Shown: positions 9,274 through 18,692 of the stretch, piece by piece
Layout: every line of letters starts with the position of its first letter
How positions within the stretch are numbered: the first letter of the stretch is position 1
From: an uncultured Pelagibacteraceae bacterium
GTDB taxonomy: Bacteria > Pseudomonadota > Alphaproteobacteria > Pelagibacterales > Pelagibacteraceae
DNA length: 64,000 nt
Direction: 5' to 3'
Assembly (NCBI GenBank): GCA_902554745.1
Contig: CACDQA010000002.1
Span: 1-64,000, forward strand
Position numbers and translations under genes: made by a program
Notes under the pieces: generated by a model
What the model saw: the letters and a program-made list of their open reading frames with translations, nothing else
The model's database searches: none
What the model was told of the DNA's origin: nothing

Positions 9274-10649
9274 ATCATCTTCTTAGGATCAACAATTTTA
9301 TTGTAATCTTTTTCGTTTATTAATCCTGTTTTTAAAGTTTCATATTTTAAAGTAGTATTATTTTTGAGCGCAGTTTTTGCTATCTTTGCTGCATTATCGT
9401 AACCAATATGTGGAGCTAAAGCAGTTACTAGCATAAGTGAATTATCTAGATGTTCTTGGATTTTCTTTTTATTAGCTTTGACTCCTTTGACGCAATATAG
9501 AGCAAAATTTTTCGTGCTGTCTGCAATTAAGTCGATTGATTGTAAGATGTTGTGAGCTATTAAAGGTTTAAAAACATTTAGTTCAAAGTGTCCATGAGAT
9601 CCTGCCATAGTTATACCGTTATGGTTTCCAATAACTTTGACACAAACCATTGTTACAGCTTCACACTGTGTTGGATTTACTTTTCCAGGCATTATTGAGG
9701 AACCCGGTTCGTTCTCAGGTAAAATTAGTTCTCCATAGCCAGCTCTAGGACCAGAACCTAAAAATCTAATGTCATTTGATATTTTCATTAACGCAACTGC
9801 GCATGTATTTAAAGCACCAGAAAAATTAACAATTGCATCATGAGCAGCAAGCTCTGCAAATTTATTTGGAGCTGGTTTAAATTTTATTTTTGTGAATTTA
9901 GCAATTTCTTTAACAATTTTCTTATCAAAATTTTTCTTAGAATTTATTCCAGTACCTACTGCCGTACCACCTTGTGCAAGAAATAATATTTCTTTTAACG
10001 CATACTCTATTCTTTCAATACTTTTTTTTACTTGAAAATGATACCCTGAAAATTCTTGACCAAGAGATAGTGGAGTAGCATCTTGTAAATGAGTTCTTCC
10101 AATTTTAATTATGTTTTTAAATTCACTAGATTTTCTTTTTAGTTCCTTTTCTAAAATTTTTAAGCTTGGTAGCATTTTAGAAATAGTTTCTTTAGCTATT
10201 GATATATGCATTGCAGTTGGAAAAACGTCATTTGTAGATTGTGATTTATTTACGTGGTCATTTGGATGAACAGGTTTTTTAGTACCTTTTTTACCACCTA
10301 AAATTTCTATAGCTCTGTTTGCAATAACTTCATTCACATTCATATTTGTTTGTGTACCAGACCCTGTTTGCCACACTTTTAAAGGAAAATTTTCGTCTAA
10401 TTTACCCTTGATTACTTCATCTGATGCTTTGATTATTGCCTTAGAAATTTTGTTATCAATTAATTTATCTTTAGCATGTACAATTGCAGCTGATCTCTTG
10501 ATAATCGCTATTGACTTAATAATTGAAATATTAACTAAAATTTTTCCAATATTAAAAAATTTATTGGATCTCTGAGTAGATGCACCCCAATACTTATCAT
10601 TTGCAACATTTATACTTCCAATACTGTCAAATTCTTTTCTTAATTTCAT
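9261..10649 (-). CDS. fumC: Fumarate hydratase, class II
   Basis: Iron-independent TCA-cycle enzyme that interconverts fumarate and malate. The 462-residue length fits FumC. Motifs include [18 protein letters not shown], the substrate-site HPNDHVN..SQSTND, the catalytic-histidine region [16 protein letters not shown], and the fumarate lyase signature [16 protein letters not shown]. The start [11 protein letters not shown] is the usual FumC N-terminus. It is apparently monocistronic, facing the AsmA-like gene tail to tail, with 67 bases to the divergent PRA-PH-like gene. Confidence 0.96.
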   Translation of the reverse strand: MKLRKEFDSIGSINVANDKYWGASTQRSNKFFNIGKILVNISIIKSIAIIKRSAAIVHAKDKLIDNKISKAIIKASDEVIKGKLDENFPLKVWQTGSGTQTNMNVNEVIANRAIEILGGKKGTKKPVHPNDHVNKSQSTNDVFPTAMHISIAKETISKMLPSLKILEKELKRKSSEFKNIIKIGRTHLQDATPLSLGQEFSGYHFQVKKSIERIEYALKEILFLAQGGTAVGTGINSKKNFDKKIVKEIAKFTKIKFKPAPNKFAELAAHDAIVNFSGALNTCAVALMKISNDIRFLGSGPRAGYGELILPENEPGSSIMPGKVNPTQCEAVTMVCVKVIGNHNGITMAGSHGHFELNVFKPLIAHNILQSIDLIADSTKNFALYCVKGVKANKKKIQEHLDNSLMLVTALAPHIGYDNAAKIAKTALKNNTTLKYETLKTGLINEKDYNKIVDPKKMIYPA

Positions 10650-10716
10650 TGATTAATTTTTAAGTAACAAATAATTATTAACATACAATAAATTTTTAAA
10701 AACATACAGGAGCATT

Positions 10717-11088
10717 ATGTCGAATTTTAGCAAAGTAGGTACATTTATGAAAACTTTTGGTCAGGAAGTTAAAACAAAACCATCATTTAGTACTGATAAA
10801 ATAAATAAATTAAGGTTAGACTTAATTAAAGAGGAACTAGAAGAGCTTACAGAAGCTATGAATAATAAGGACTTATTGGAAGTAGCTGATGCACTAACAG
10901 ACATATTATATGTAACTTATGGAGCGGGGCATGCATTTGGAATTGATTTGGATAAATGTTTTGAAGAGGTTCAGAATTCCAACATGAGCAAGTTAGATGA
11001 AAATGGAAAACCGATTTACAATGATTCTGGAAAGGTTATGAAAGGTCCAAACTATTTTAAACCTGACCTTTCTAAATTCGTAAATTAG
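10717..11088 (+). CDS. PRA-PH/MazG-like nucleotide pyrophosphohydrolase
   Basis: A 123-residue all-alpha protein with the metal-binding signature of the MazG/HisE superfamily: EELEE near residues 39-43, then EVADALTDILYV about 20 residues later (pattern EExxE...ExxD). Such proteins hydrolyse nucleoside triphosphates or phosphoribosyl-ATP. It lacks close HisE features and is not near his genes, so a house-cleaning NTP pyrophosphatase is more likely than histidine synthesis. The C-terminal part (GKPIYNDSGKVMKGPNYFKP) is typical of a stand-alone subgroup. A clear AGGAG precedes the ATG. It overlaps the end of convergent nadC by four bases. Confidence 0.75.
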   Translation: MSNFSKVGTFMKTFGQEVKTKPSFSTDKINKLRLDLIKEELEELTEAMNNKDLLEVADALTDILYVTYGAGHAFGIDLDKCFEEVQNSNMSKLDENGKPIYNDSGKVMKGPNYFKPDLSKFVN

Positions 11089-11918
11089 ATTTCTAACTTA
11101 AAGTCAACACCTGGAGCGCTGTGTGTAATACTACCAACAGAAATTCTATCAACACCAGTGGAAGCAATTGCTTTAACAGTTTTTAGGCTAACATTTCCAG
11201 AAGCTTCAGTCTCATAATACTTTTTAGCAATTTTAACGCTATCCTTCAAATTTTTAATATTCATATTATCAAGTAGAACAGTATTAAATTTTAGACCTAA
11301 AATTGATTTAAGTTGTTTAATTGTATCCACCTCTACAGTAATTTTTTTCCCTTTTTTATTTTTGATTGCTTTTAGGACTAAAGATTTTATATCTGAGCTT
11401 GCTACATGATTATCTTTAATTAAATATTCATCACTTAAATTAAATCTATGATTTGTACCTCCTCCTAATTTAACTGCATATTTTTGGATAACTCTCAAAT
11501 TTGGAATTGTTTTTCTTGTGCAACAGATTTTGGTTTTTTTTCCAGCTAATTTAACAAACTCATTTGTTTTAGTTGCTATTCCAGAAATGTGTGACAAAAA
11601 ATTTAAAGCAACTCTTTCAGCAATTAAAATATTTTTTGCCTTCCCTATAATTAAAGCAACTACAGAACCTTTTTTAACTCTTGAACCATCTCTTTTCTTA
11701 ATAATAAATATTATTTCATTATCAATTAAAGAAAATGCTTCTCTAGCAAATAATAACCCACCAACAATTGCGCTTTGATTTGAAATTAATTTAACTGTTA
11801 AGATTTTATCATTATTAATTAAGTCTGAAGTAATATCGCCCGAAGGATAAAGATCTTCATTCAATGCTAGCTTAACTGTACTTTTGATAAATTCTTTGCT
11901 TAGTTTTATTTTTGACAC
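11085..11918 (-). CDS. nadC: Nicotinate-nucleotide pyrophosphorylase (carboxylating)
   Basis: Converts quinolinate and PRPP to nicotinate mononucleotide in de novo NAD synthesis. The 277-residue protein shows the conserved quinolinate phosphoribosyltransferase features: ALNFLSHISGIAT, the TRKTIPNLR substrate loop, KLGGGTNHRFNLSDEYLIKDNH (partly quoted), VEVDTIKQ, and the C-terminal barrel ending with ASTGVDRISVGS. It follows nadA by four bases on the same strand, so the two are one operon. Its end overlaps the neighbouring convergent gene by four bases. Confidence 0.96.
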   Translation of the reverse strand: MSKIKLSKEFIKSTVKLALNEDLYPSGDITSDLINNDKILTVKLISNQSAIVGGLLFAREAFSLIDNEIIFIIKKRDGSRVKKGSVVALIIGKAKNILIAERVALNFLSHISGIATKTNEFVKLAGKKTKICCTRKTIPNLRVIQKYAVKLGGGTNHRFNLSDEYLIKDNHVASSDIKSLVLKAIKNKKGKKITVEVDTIKQLKSILGLKFNTVLLDNMNIKNLKDSVKIAKKYYETEASGNVSLKTVKAIASTGVDRISVGSITHSAPGVDFKLEI

Positions 11919-11922
11919 TTAT

Positions 11923-12912
11923 TTATCTGCCAATAGCTGCCATTCTCTCTACAGATATTCTGGCTTTATCAATCGTTTCTTTGTCCATTATAATTTCACC
12001 AGTCTCATTTTCTAAACAATCTAATATTTTTGGAAGTGTAATTTTTTTCATGTGAGGGCACATATTACATGGTTTAACAAAGTCTACATTTGGATTTTCT
12101 ATCTGGATATTGTCACTCATTGAACACTCTGTAACCATCATTACTTTTTTAGGTTGATTATCTTTTACATATTTTATCATTCCAGAAGTTGATCCTGCAA
12201 AATCACTTGCTTCAATTACTTCAGGAGGACATTCTGGGTGTGCAATAATTTTAATTCCTGGATTATTTTTTCTTATATCATCTATTTCTTTTTTGTTAAA
12301 TTGATCATGAACAATGCAAATTCCTTTCCAAGAAATAATTTCAACATCAGTTTGAGAAGCAACATATTTAGCTAAATAATCATCAGGTAAAAATATTACT
12401 CTCTTTACCCCTAGTGATTTAACTATTTTAACTGCATTAGCAGATGTACAGCAAACGTCTGTTTCAGCTTTGACTTCAGCCGAAGTGTTAACATAAGAAA
12501 CTACAGGAACACCTGGATATTTTTCTTTTAGTAACCTTACATCTTTTCCAGTAATCGATGATGATAAAGAACAGCCAGCATCCATATCTGGAAGAATAAC
12601 TTTTTTACCAGGGCTCATTAATTTTGCAGTTTCTGCCATGAAATGTACCCCAGCCATTAAGATAATATCAGCTGAAGTTTTTGATGCTTCAATTGCTAAC
12701 GCAAGAGAGTCTGCAGAAAAATCTGCAACACCATGATAAATTTCTGGAGTTTGATAGTTGTGGGCTAGAATTACAGCATTTTTTTCTTTTTTTAATTTAT
12801 TAATTTTATGAATATAAGGAGCATGCACAGACCATTCAATTTCAGGCATAACCTTAGAAATTTTTTGATAAATTGGATCTGTCGCTTTACGCACTTCTTG
12901 TGTAAATTCCAT
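11923..12912 (-). CDS. nadA: Quinolinate synthase A
   Basis: [4Fe-4S] enzyme that condenses iminoaspartate with dihydroxyacetone phosphate to quinolinate. Conserved cysteines appear in DAGCSLSSS, DVCCTSANAV and the C-terminal CNMCPHMKK. The NYQTPEIYHGVADFSADSL segment is a family hallmark. I prefer ATG 12912 over the track's TTG 12927 because it has a purine-rich site (GTAGGG) just upstream; the protein is then 329 residues. It is first in a nadA-nadC operon. The usual partner nadB (L-aspartate oxidase) is not in the window, so iminoaspartate must come from a gene elsewhere or a different enzyme. Confidence 0.95.
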   Translation of the reverse strand: MEFTQEVRKATDPIYQKISKVMPEIEWSVHAPYIHKINKLKKEKNAVILAHNYQTPEIYHGVADFSADSLALAIEASKTSADIILMAGVHFMAETAKLMSPGKKVILPDMDAGCSLSSSITGKDVRLLKEKYPGVPVVSYVNTSAEVKAETDVCCTSANAVKIVKSLGVKRVIFLPDDYLAKYVASQTDVEIISWKGICIVHDQFNKKEIDDIRKNNPGIKIIAHPECPPEVIEASDFAGSTSGMIKYVKDNQPKKVMMVTECSMSDNIQIENPNVDFVKPCNMCPHMKKITLPKILDCLENETGEIIMDKETIDKARISVERMAAIGR

Positions 12913-13027
12913 AGCCCTACTTAGCAATTTGGTTGCAAGTTGTCATTCTTTTATTCTGACGCATTAATTATTATTAATATAATAATGTATTTAAAATTAA
13001 TTATTAGTAAAAGGATATATTAATTTT

Positions 13028-14236
13028 ATGGAAAAATTAAAAACAAATAAATTTGTAATTTTTTATATTTATTTATCAACATTTACAGCTATTTTTTACT
13101 TAGGTTCATTACATTTAAACTTAAGTAATTCAATAACAGAATGGTTAATAAATTATCAAGGAGGATTTACCAGAAGAGGCTTATCTGGTGAAATATTGTT
13201 TCAATTTTCTTTATTTTTTGATTTAGAGTTAAAAAAAACAATTCTTTTTGTGCAAATATGTACTTATGCAGTTTTTTATTATTTAATTTTTTTATTAATA
13301 AAAGAATTAAATAATTATTACTTAATATATCTATCTTTTTTTTCTGCAATTTTTTTATTTTTTCCAATTGCTGAGCTTGAGGCTATTGGAAGAAAAGAAA
13401 TATTAGTAAGTATTTTAATGTTAGTTTTGATATTCTTGAAAAATTATTCATTTGATTTTAAAATTTATATCACATTTATACTTTCAATTTTAATCTTATT
13501 AACTCATGAAATTATATTTTTTCATATATTATATTTTTTATTTTTTTTATTCGTCTTAAATAAACAAAACAATACTAAAAATAATTTTAAAATATTTTTA
13601 TTTTTAATATTATTCTTAATATGCAGCTGGTTATTGTTTAAAAATATTTACACAGTTCAAATGAAAGATGAAATGTGTTTGTCACTTTTAGAAAATTTAA
13701 ATGTAATTTGTGGATTTCAAACTCATTATGTGGCAAATCCCTTAGAAACATATATGGGTGAGGTGCGTTTTCCAAATTGGAATGCAGAGTGGATAATAAG
13801 GCATTCTTTTATAATGGTTTTTGGGTATGGTCCTTTAATAATTTTAAGTTTTTTCACAAGCTTTGATAAAAATAATACAAACAAGATAATACATAAAATT
13901 CCAGTTCCATTAATTTTAATTCTTTTAATTATTCCAACATATTTAATTTTTTACATTTCAGTAGATACTGGAAGGTATCATCATTTATCGTATTCAATGG
14001 CATTTATTTTTTTCTATGGGTTAATATTTAATAATTTAATAATCTTAAATCACCAAAGTTTAAAAAAGTTTGAAAATTATTTTTTCCCTAAAAGCAAAAT
14101 GCTCTGTGCTATAATTATTTTTTTAGTTTGTTTTTCATGGAATCCAAAAGCAGTTTATCATGAAGATTTAGGCTCGATCCCAATTTATCGAACATTTGAA
14201 AAAATTGACAATTTTATTATTAATTTCAAATGGTAA
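13028..14236 (+). CDS. Polytopic membrane protein, possibly surface-polysaccharide related
   Basis: A 402-residue integral membrane protein with about ten hydrophobic segments and very high Phe/Ile/Leu/Asn content. I do not recognise a specific family. The N-terminal motif NYQGGFTRRGLSGEI sits on a loop after the first membrane segment; similar GGF-x-RRGL motifs occur in uncharacterised membrane proteins of polysaccharide loci. A polymerase- or glycosyltransferase-like role is therefore possible but unproven. The neighbours (a tRNA-Leu and a TPR-sulfotransferase) suggest an accessory surface module. An AAAGGA site lies upstream of the ATG. Confidence 0.55.
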   Translation: MEKLKTNKFVIFYIYLSTFTAIFYLGSLHLNLSNSITEWLINYQGGFTRRGLSGEILFQFSLFFDLELKKTILFVQICTYAVFYYLIFLLIKELNNYYLIYLSFFSAIFLFFPIAELEAIGRKEILVSILMLVLIFLKNYSFDFKIYITFILSILILLTHEIIFFHILYFLFFLFVLNKQNNTKNNFKIFLFLILFLICSWLLFKNIYTVQMKDEMCLSLLENLNVICGFQTHYVANPLETYMGEVRFPNWNAEWIIRHSFIMVFGYGPLIILSFFTSFDKNNTNKIIHKIPVPLILILLIIPTYLIFYISVDTGRYHHLSYSMAFIFFYGLIFNNLIILNHQSLKKFENYFFPKSKMLCAIIIFLVCFSWNPKAVYHEDLGSIPIYRTFEKIDNFIINFKW

Positions 14237-14282
14237 ATCATTTAAATAGATAAAGTTTAAATATTCATAATTATTTTTACTT

Positions 14283-14368
14283 GCGGTCGTGCTGAAATTG
14301 GTAGACAGGCACGGTTGAGGGCCGTGTGGACTAAGTCCATGAGAGTTCGAGTCTCTCCGACCGCACCA
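14283..14368 (+). tRNA. tRNA-Leu (anticodon GAG)
   Basis: An 86-base type II tRNA. The acceptor stem is GCGGTCG/CGACCGC, the anticodon stem CACGG/CCGTG with loop TTGAGGG (anticodon GAG, reading CUU and CUC), the long variable arm TGGAC-TAA-GTCCA, and the T arm AGAGTTCGAGTCTCT. Discriminator A and an encoded CCA end the gene. It is flanked by two accessory-looking genes; I found no repeat of its 3' end nearby that would mark an integrated element. Confidence 0.97.
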
Positions 14369-14517
14369 AATTTAAACTTAAACTCAATAGCACTTATTGT
14401 TTTCTAGTTTGGAAAAGCCTACAATTAAAATTTTTATTTAAATTTGTTTTTAGACACTCGATTAATGATTTGTTACAACTTGGGAATGAGAAACTTAATT
14501 ATTGAATAAATAAAAAA

Positions 14518-16125
14518 ATGTACAATTTTCAAGAAGAATTAAATTTAGCTTTAAAAAATATCCAGGAAAATCAAAAAGAAAAAGCAGAGGAAATTTTAAA
14601 AAAAATTTTATCCAAAGATAAAAAAAATTTGAAGTCTTTATTTTTTTTAGGAAATATTTATTCAGAAAAAAAAAATTACCAACTCTCAAAAAAATATTTG
14701 AAACACGCAATTTCAATCAACCCTAATTTCCCTGAGGCATATAATAGTCTAGGAATAGTTTACACTAATTTAGGAGAGTTCATTAAGGCAGAGGAGTCAT
14801 TAAATAGAGCGATAGATATTAATGCCAATATACCAGAACCTTATAATAATCTTGGTATATTAAAACGTGAACAAAACGAAATTATTTCGTCAAAAAATTA
14901 TTTTATAAAAGCAATTAAGATTAATAATAAATATTTCCCTGCCTATATAAATTTAATGGAATTATATGAAAGAACAAATCAAAATGACTTATTAGAGGAA
15001 ATAATAAATAAATGCGATGATATATTTGTAAATCATAAGATAATTAAACTTTATAGAGGTAAGTTAAAATATAAGAAGAAAAAATATTTTGAAACAATAG
15101 AAATTCTTAAATTTCTAAAATTTAATAATTCAGAAATAATTTTTGAAAAAGCAAGATTATTAAATCTTGCTAAAAGTTATGACAAAATTAAATCTTTCGA
15201 TGAAGCATTCGATTGTTTTAAAAAAATGAATGATCTATCATTATCAAATTTATCCAGTGATACAATTAAGATTAAATATAATGAAGAAATTGATAATAGA
15301 AAAAATTATTTTAAGTCTATTGAAAGTATTCCTTGGAAAGAAACAAAATTAAAATATGTTGAAAGTCCAGTTTTTATGATTGGATTCCCAAGATCTGGAA
15401 CTACACTTTTAGATAGTATTTTAAGAAGTCATACGGATATTGAAGTTGTAGAGGAAAAACCAATGATTGAAATATTAATTTCAAATATTAAAAATTTTAC
15501 CAATGGAAATTTAAAGAGATTAAATGAGTTAAATGATGATAATTTAAAAGAATTAAGAAATGTATATTTTGAAAAAAGAAAAATTTATTTAGAAAATAAT
15601 TCAAATAGTAAAATCATCATAGATAAGCTTCCTTTAAATATTATTTATGTTCCAGAAATACTTAGAGTATTTCCGAATGCAAGGTTTATATTTTCTTTAA
15701 GACATCCATATGATTCTGTACTTAGCTGCTACTTTCAAAATTTTAAATTAAATAGTTCAATGTCGAATTTTTTAAAATTGGAAGACTCTGCTAATTTTTA
15801 TGATACTGTTATGCAACTTTGGACAACATATAAGAAAATTTTTAATCCTAAAGTTTATGAATTGAAATATGAAGATTTAATTTTTTCTTTTGAAAATTCT
15901 GTAAAAAAAGTTTTGAATTTTTTAGAAATAGAATGGAAAGATGATTTATACAATTTTAATGAAATTGCAAAAAAAAGAAGAATAACAACACCAAGTTATT
16001 ATCAGGTTACACAACCCATCAACAATAAAGCAATAGGTAGATGGAAAAATTATAATAATCAATTAAATGAAACAAAACTAATTATAAAAAAATGGGTTAA
16101 TTTTTATAATTATGAAAAATATTAA
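14518..16125 (+). CDS. TPR-repeat sulfotransferase
   Basis: A 535-residue two-part protein. Residues 1 to about 240 are tetratricopeptide repeats (AYNSLGIVYTNLGEFIKAEE and similar). Residues 280-535 are a PAPS-dependent sulfotransferase domain with the 5'-phosphosulfate loop GFPRSGTTLLDS (289-300) and the 3'-phosphate region FIFSLRHPYDSVLSCY. Such fusions transfer sulfate from PAPS to protein or glycan acceptors; the acceptor here is unknown. No signal peptide is seen, so it acts in the cytoplasm or at the membrane. No Shine-Dalgarno sequence precedes the ATG. Its base composition is even more A/T-rich than its neighbours, in line with an accessory gene. Confidence 0.85.
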   Translation: MYNFQEELNLALKNIQENQKEKAEEILKKILSKDKKNLKSLFFLGNIYSEKKNYQLSKKYLKHAISINPNFPEAYNSLGIVYTNLGEFIKAEESLNRAIDINANIPEPYNNLGILKREQNEIISSKNYFIKAIKINNKYFPAYINLMELYERTNQNDLLEEIINKCDDIFVNHKIIKLYRGKLKYKKKKYFETIEILKFLKFNNSEIIFEKARLLNLAKSYDKIKSFDEAFDCFKKMNDLSLSNLSSDTIKIKYNEEIDNRKNYFKSIESIPWKETKLKYVESPVFMIGFPRSGTTLLDSILRSHTDIEVVEEKPMIEILISNIKNFTNGNLKRLNELNDDNLKELRNVYFEKRKIYLENNSNSKIIIDKLPLNIIYVPEILRVFPNARFIFSLRHPYDSVLSCYFQNFKLNSSMSNFLKLEDSANFYDTVMQLWTTYKKIFNPKVYELKYEDLIFSFENSVKKVLNFLEIEWKDDLYNFNEIAKKRRITTPSYYQVTQPINNKAIGRWKNYNNQLNETKLIIKKWVNFYNYEKY

Positions 16126-16128
16126 ATT

Positions 16129-17016
16129 TTAAATTATCCAACTAGGTTTTTTAATATTTATGATTGCATCTTTTGTTTTAAAACTATTATTTTGATCAAA
16201 ATTTTTATCTAAGTATTTAATTAGAGCAAAGGGATAGTCGCTATTAATTAAAACTTTGCCTATTTCAATTTCATTATTATAAATACTTTCACCTTCATGT
16301 AAGTTTCCACTTATTATGTTTATTGGAAATAATCTTTTTGAAAGTTTGTTCTTTAATTTAATTCGTGCAGTATTTTCTTGTCCAACATAACAACCTTTTT
16401 TGAAATCAATTCCATTTAATTCCTCAAAATTACATTCAATACCAAACAACTTGTCTTGTAACTTGTTTAAATCTTTTGGAACTATTCCAAGGCTATGACT
16501 TAATGAATAATATTCTTTCAAATTTGCATCATGAAGATCTAGCTTTTTTAGAGATAAATAAAGTTTTTCTAAATTAATAATTAATCTAGCACCCAAATCC
16601 TTATTTCTTGGATCTAATAAAATTGGGTCTTCCCTATATTTAATTGTATATCCTAATTGATCTTTCGCTTCATCAAATGCTAAGAATTTTTCATAAGAAA
16701 ATGATGCTACAACAAATTCATTACTCAAATTTAGAATTTCAACTTTTGATCTAAGCTTATAAAGGGATAACTGTTTGAATAACTCGTCTGCCTGAGGTTT
16801 TTCACAATCTAAAATATATCCAGACTTATGTTTTACGATTATAAATTCATATAAAAATTTACCTTGGGGTGTAAGTAAAGAACTAAAACAACTATTTACA
16901 TCACTTACTTTATTTATATCGTTACTGATAAGATTTTGTAGAAACTCTTTTGCATCTTCTCCACTAATATAAAGAATTGCTCTGTCATCTAAAATATAAA
17001 CGTTTTTAATATTCAT
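16129..17016 (-). CDS. ygfZ: Folate-binding YgfZ/IBA57-family iron-sulfur maturation protein
   Basis: Tetrahydrofolate-binding GcvT-like protein that supports assembly or repair of [4Fe-4S] enzymes such as MiaB-type radical SAM proteins. The diagnostic family motif is present as KGCYVGQE, near residue 210 of 295. The N-terminal segment (ILYISGEDAKEFLQNLISND) and the LTPQGKFLYEF region are typical. It diverges from the dihydroorotase gene with 43 bases between them. A second folate protein of the same fold, gcvT, occurs at the right end of the window; YgfZ is not part of the glycine cleavage system. Confidence 0.93.
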   Translation of the reverse strand: MNIKNVYILDDRAILYISGEDAKEFLQNLISNDINKVSDVNSCFSSLLTPQGKFLYEFIIVKHKSGYILDCEKPQADELFKQLSLYKLRSKVEILNLSNEFVVASFSYEKFLAFDEAKDQLGYTIKYREDPILLDPRNKDLGARLIINLEKLYLSLKKLDLHDANLKEYYSLSHSLGIVPKDLNKLQDKLFGIECNFEELNGIDFKKGCYVGQENTARIKLKNKLSKRLFPINIISGNLHEGESIYNNEIEIGKVLINSDYPFALIKYLDKNFDQNNSFKTKDAIINIKKPSWII

Positions 17017-17059
17017 AATTGATTAATTATAGGATGTAATATAATAACAATTTCTCAAA

Positions 17060-18367
17060 ATGTTAGATCTTATAATTAAAAACGGAAAATGTTACATCGA
17101 TGGTGATTTAAAAGATGTTGATGTTGCTATAAAAGATGGAAAAATTCAAAAGATTGGACAAATTTCAGAAGAGGCAAAAGAGACAATTAATGCAGAAGGC
17201 CATACGGTATTACCTGGTTGTATAGATACGCAAACACATTTTAGAGAACCAGGATCAACAGATACAGAGGATCTTCACTCAGGAAGTAGAGCAGCAATAG
17301 CAGGAGGTATTACAAGTGTTTTTGAAATGCCAAATACTAATCCACCAACTTCAAATATGAAAGAGTTTCAAAGAAAACTAGATCTCGCTAAAAACAGAAT
17401 GTATTCCAATTATGCTTTTTATTTTGGGGCAACAGCAGATAACGCAGATGATTTAGCAAGTTTAGAGGGTCTGGAAGGATGTTGTGGAATTAAGCTTTTT
17501 GCAGGATCTTCGACTGGTAATTTACTAGTTGCTGAAGAAGATGATATAGACAAAGTCTTTCAAAATGCCTCTAAAGTCGTAGCAGTCCATTCTGAAGACG
17601 AAGCAATTTTAAATGTAAATAAGAAATTAATAAAAGAGGGTGATGTTCATACACATCCTGTTTGGAGAAGTGCAGAATGTGCAATAGCATCTACAAGAAG
17701 AATTGTTCGAATTGCAGAAAAGCACAATAAAAAAGCTCATGTACTTCATATTACTACGAAAGAGGAAATAGACTTTTTATCTCAGCATAAAGGAAATATT
17801 ACATTTGAAATAACTCCACAGCATTTAACTCTTTATGCTCCAGATTGTTATGACAAGCTTGGAACTTATGCCCAGATGAACCCACCATTAAGAGACAAAT
17901 CCCATTATGATAGATTGTGGTATGGAGTGAGAAACAACTTCAATGATACTATCGGGTCTGATCACGCCCCTCATTTAAAAGAGAATAAGGATAAGGTGTA
18001 TCCAAATACTCCTTCAGGGATGCCAGGAGTTCAAACTTTAATGCCTGTAATGTTAAATCACATAAATGATGGAAAATTATCTCTTAATCAATTGATGAAC
18101 TTTGTTTGTGAAAATCCAGTAAAGATTTTTGGAATTAAAAACAAAGGATTTATTAAAGAAGGTTATGATGCAGACTTCACAATTGTGAATATGAACAAAA
18201 CAATCGAAATTAAAAATGAAAATATAGAAAGTAAATGTAAATGGTCACCCTTTAATGGATTTAAATTTAAAGGAACACCTACTCACACAATTATTGCAGG
18301 AAAGATTAAAATGCAGCATGGAAAAATTTTAGGTGATCCTGACGGAACACCTTTGCAGTTTAACTAA
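17060..18367 (+). CDS. pyrC: Dihydroorotase, class I (Gln-variant metal site)
   Basis: Amidohydrolase that closes carbamoyl-aspartate to dihydroorotate in pyrimidine synthesis. Active-site elements are the probable carbamylated lysine in GIKLFAGSS, VAVHSEDE, HVLHITT and the aspartate in GSDHAPH. The usual D-x-H-x-H metal motif reads DTQTHFREPG, so the first histidine is glutamine. From memory a subgroup of bacterial dihydroorotases shares this change, so it need not mean loss of activity. Residue count (435) and the PNTNPPT motif fit dihydroorotase; allantoinase or another cyclic amidase is the alternative. It overlaps the convergent SMR gene by eight bases. Confidence 0.8.
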   Translation: MLDLIIKNGKCYIDGDLKDVDVAIKDGKIQKIGQISEEAKETINAEGHTVLPGCIDTQTHFREPGSTDTEDLHSGSRAAIAGGITSVFEMPNTNPPTSNMKEFQRKLDLAKNRMYSNYAFYFGATADNADDLASLEGLEGCCGIKLFAGSSTGNLLVAEEDDIDKVFQNASKVVAVHSEDEAILNVNKKLIKEGDVHTHPVWRSAECAIASTRRIVRIAEKHNKKAHVLHITTKEEIDFLSQHKGNITFEITPQHLTLYAPDCYDKLGTYAQMNPPLRDKSHYDRLWYGVRNNFNDTIGSDHAPHLKENKDKVYPNTPSGMPGVQTLMPVMLNHINDGKLSLNQLMNFVCENPVKIFGIKNKGFIKEGYDADFTIVNMNKTIEIKNENIESKCKWSPFNGFKFKGTPTHTIIAGKIKMQHGKILGDPDGTPLQFN

Positions 18368-18692
18368 GCTTTCCAGTAAAACTATTTACCAAAACTACAC
18401 CAATCACAATTAAGAATAATCCAAGTATTGCTTGCCAAGCCAAGGTTTGTTTAAAGAATATATATCCTAGGATTGCTATAGTAAAAATTCCTAAACCACT
18501 CCATGTTGCATACACAATTGCTATTGGAAGTTTGTTAACCACAAAAGTTAATAAATAAAAAGCTGTTAGATAAAAAGCAGATAGGGCAACTGTTGGTATA
18601 AGTTTTGTAAAGTTTTGCGACACAGGAAGTAACATTGTTCCGGCAACCTCACAAAATATTGCAGCGATTAAAAAAATATAAGTTTTAACCAT
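18360..18692 (-). CDS. Small multidrug resistance (SMR) family transporter
   Basis: A 110-residue protein with four transmembrane helices, the size of EmrE-type proton antiporters. The conserved membrane glutamate is present in helix 1 as E15 (FCEVAGT), and the family segment IVYATWSGLGIF lies in helix 3. SMR proteins export cationic compounds, guanidinium (SugE/Gdx) or polyamines; the substrate cannot be read from sequence alone. It starts inside the last eight bases of prpE, so the two are probably co-transcribed. That association has no obvious metabolic meaning. Confidence 0.87.
   Translation of the reverse strand: MVKTYIFLIAAIFCEVAGTMLLPVSQNFTKLIPTVALSAFYLTAFYLLTFVVNKLPIAIVYATWSGLGIFTIAILGYIFFKQTLAWQAILGLFLIVIGVVLVNSFTGKLS

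Noticed and set aside
14236-14517. Possible integrated element at tRNA-Leu
   Set aside because: No integrase, no repeat of the tRNA 3' end and no phage gene was found on either side.
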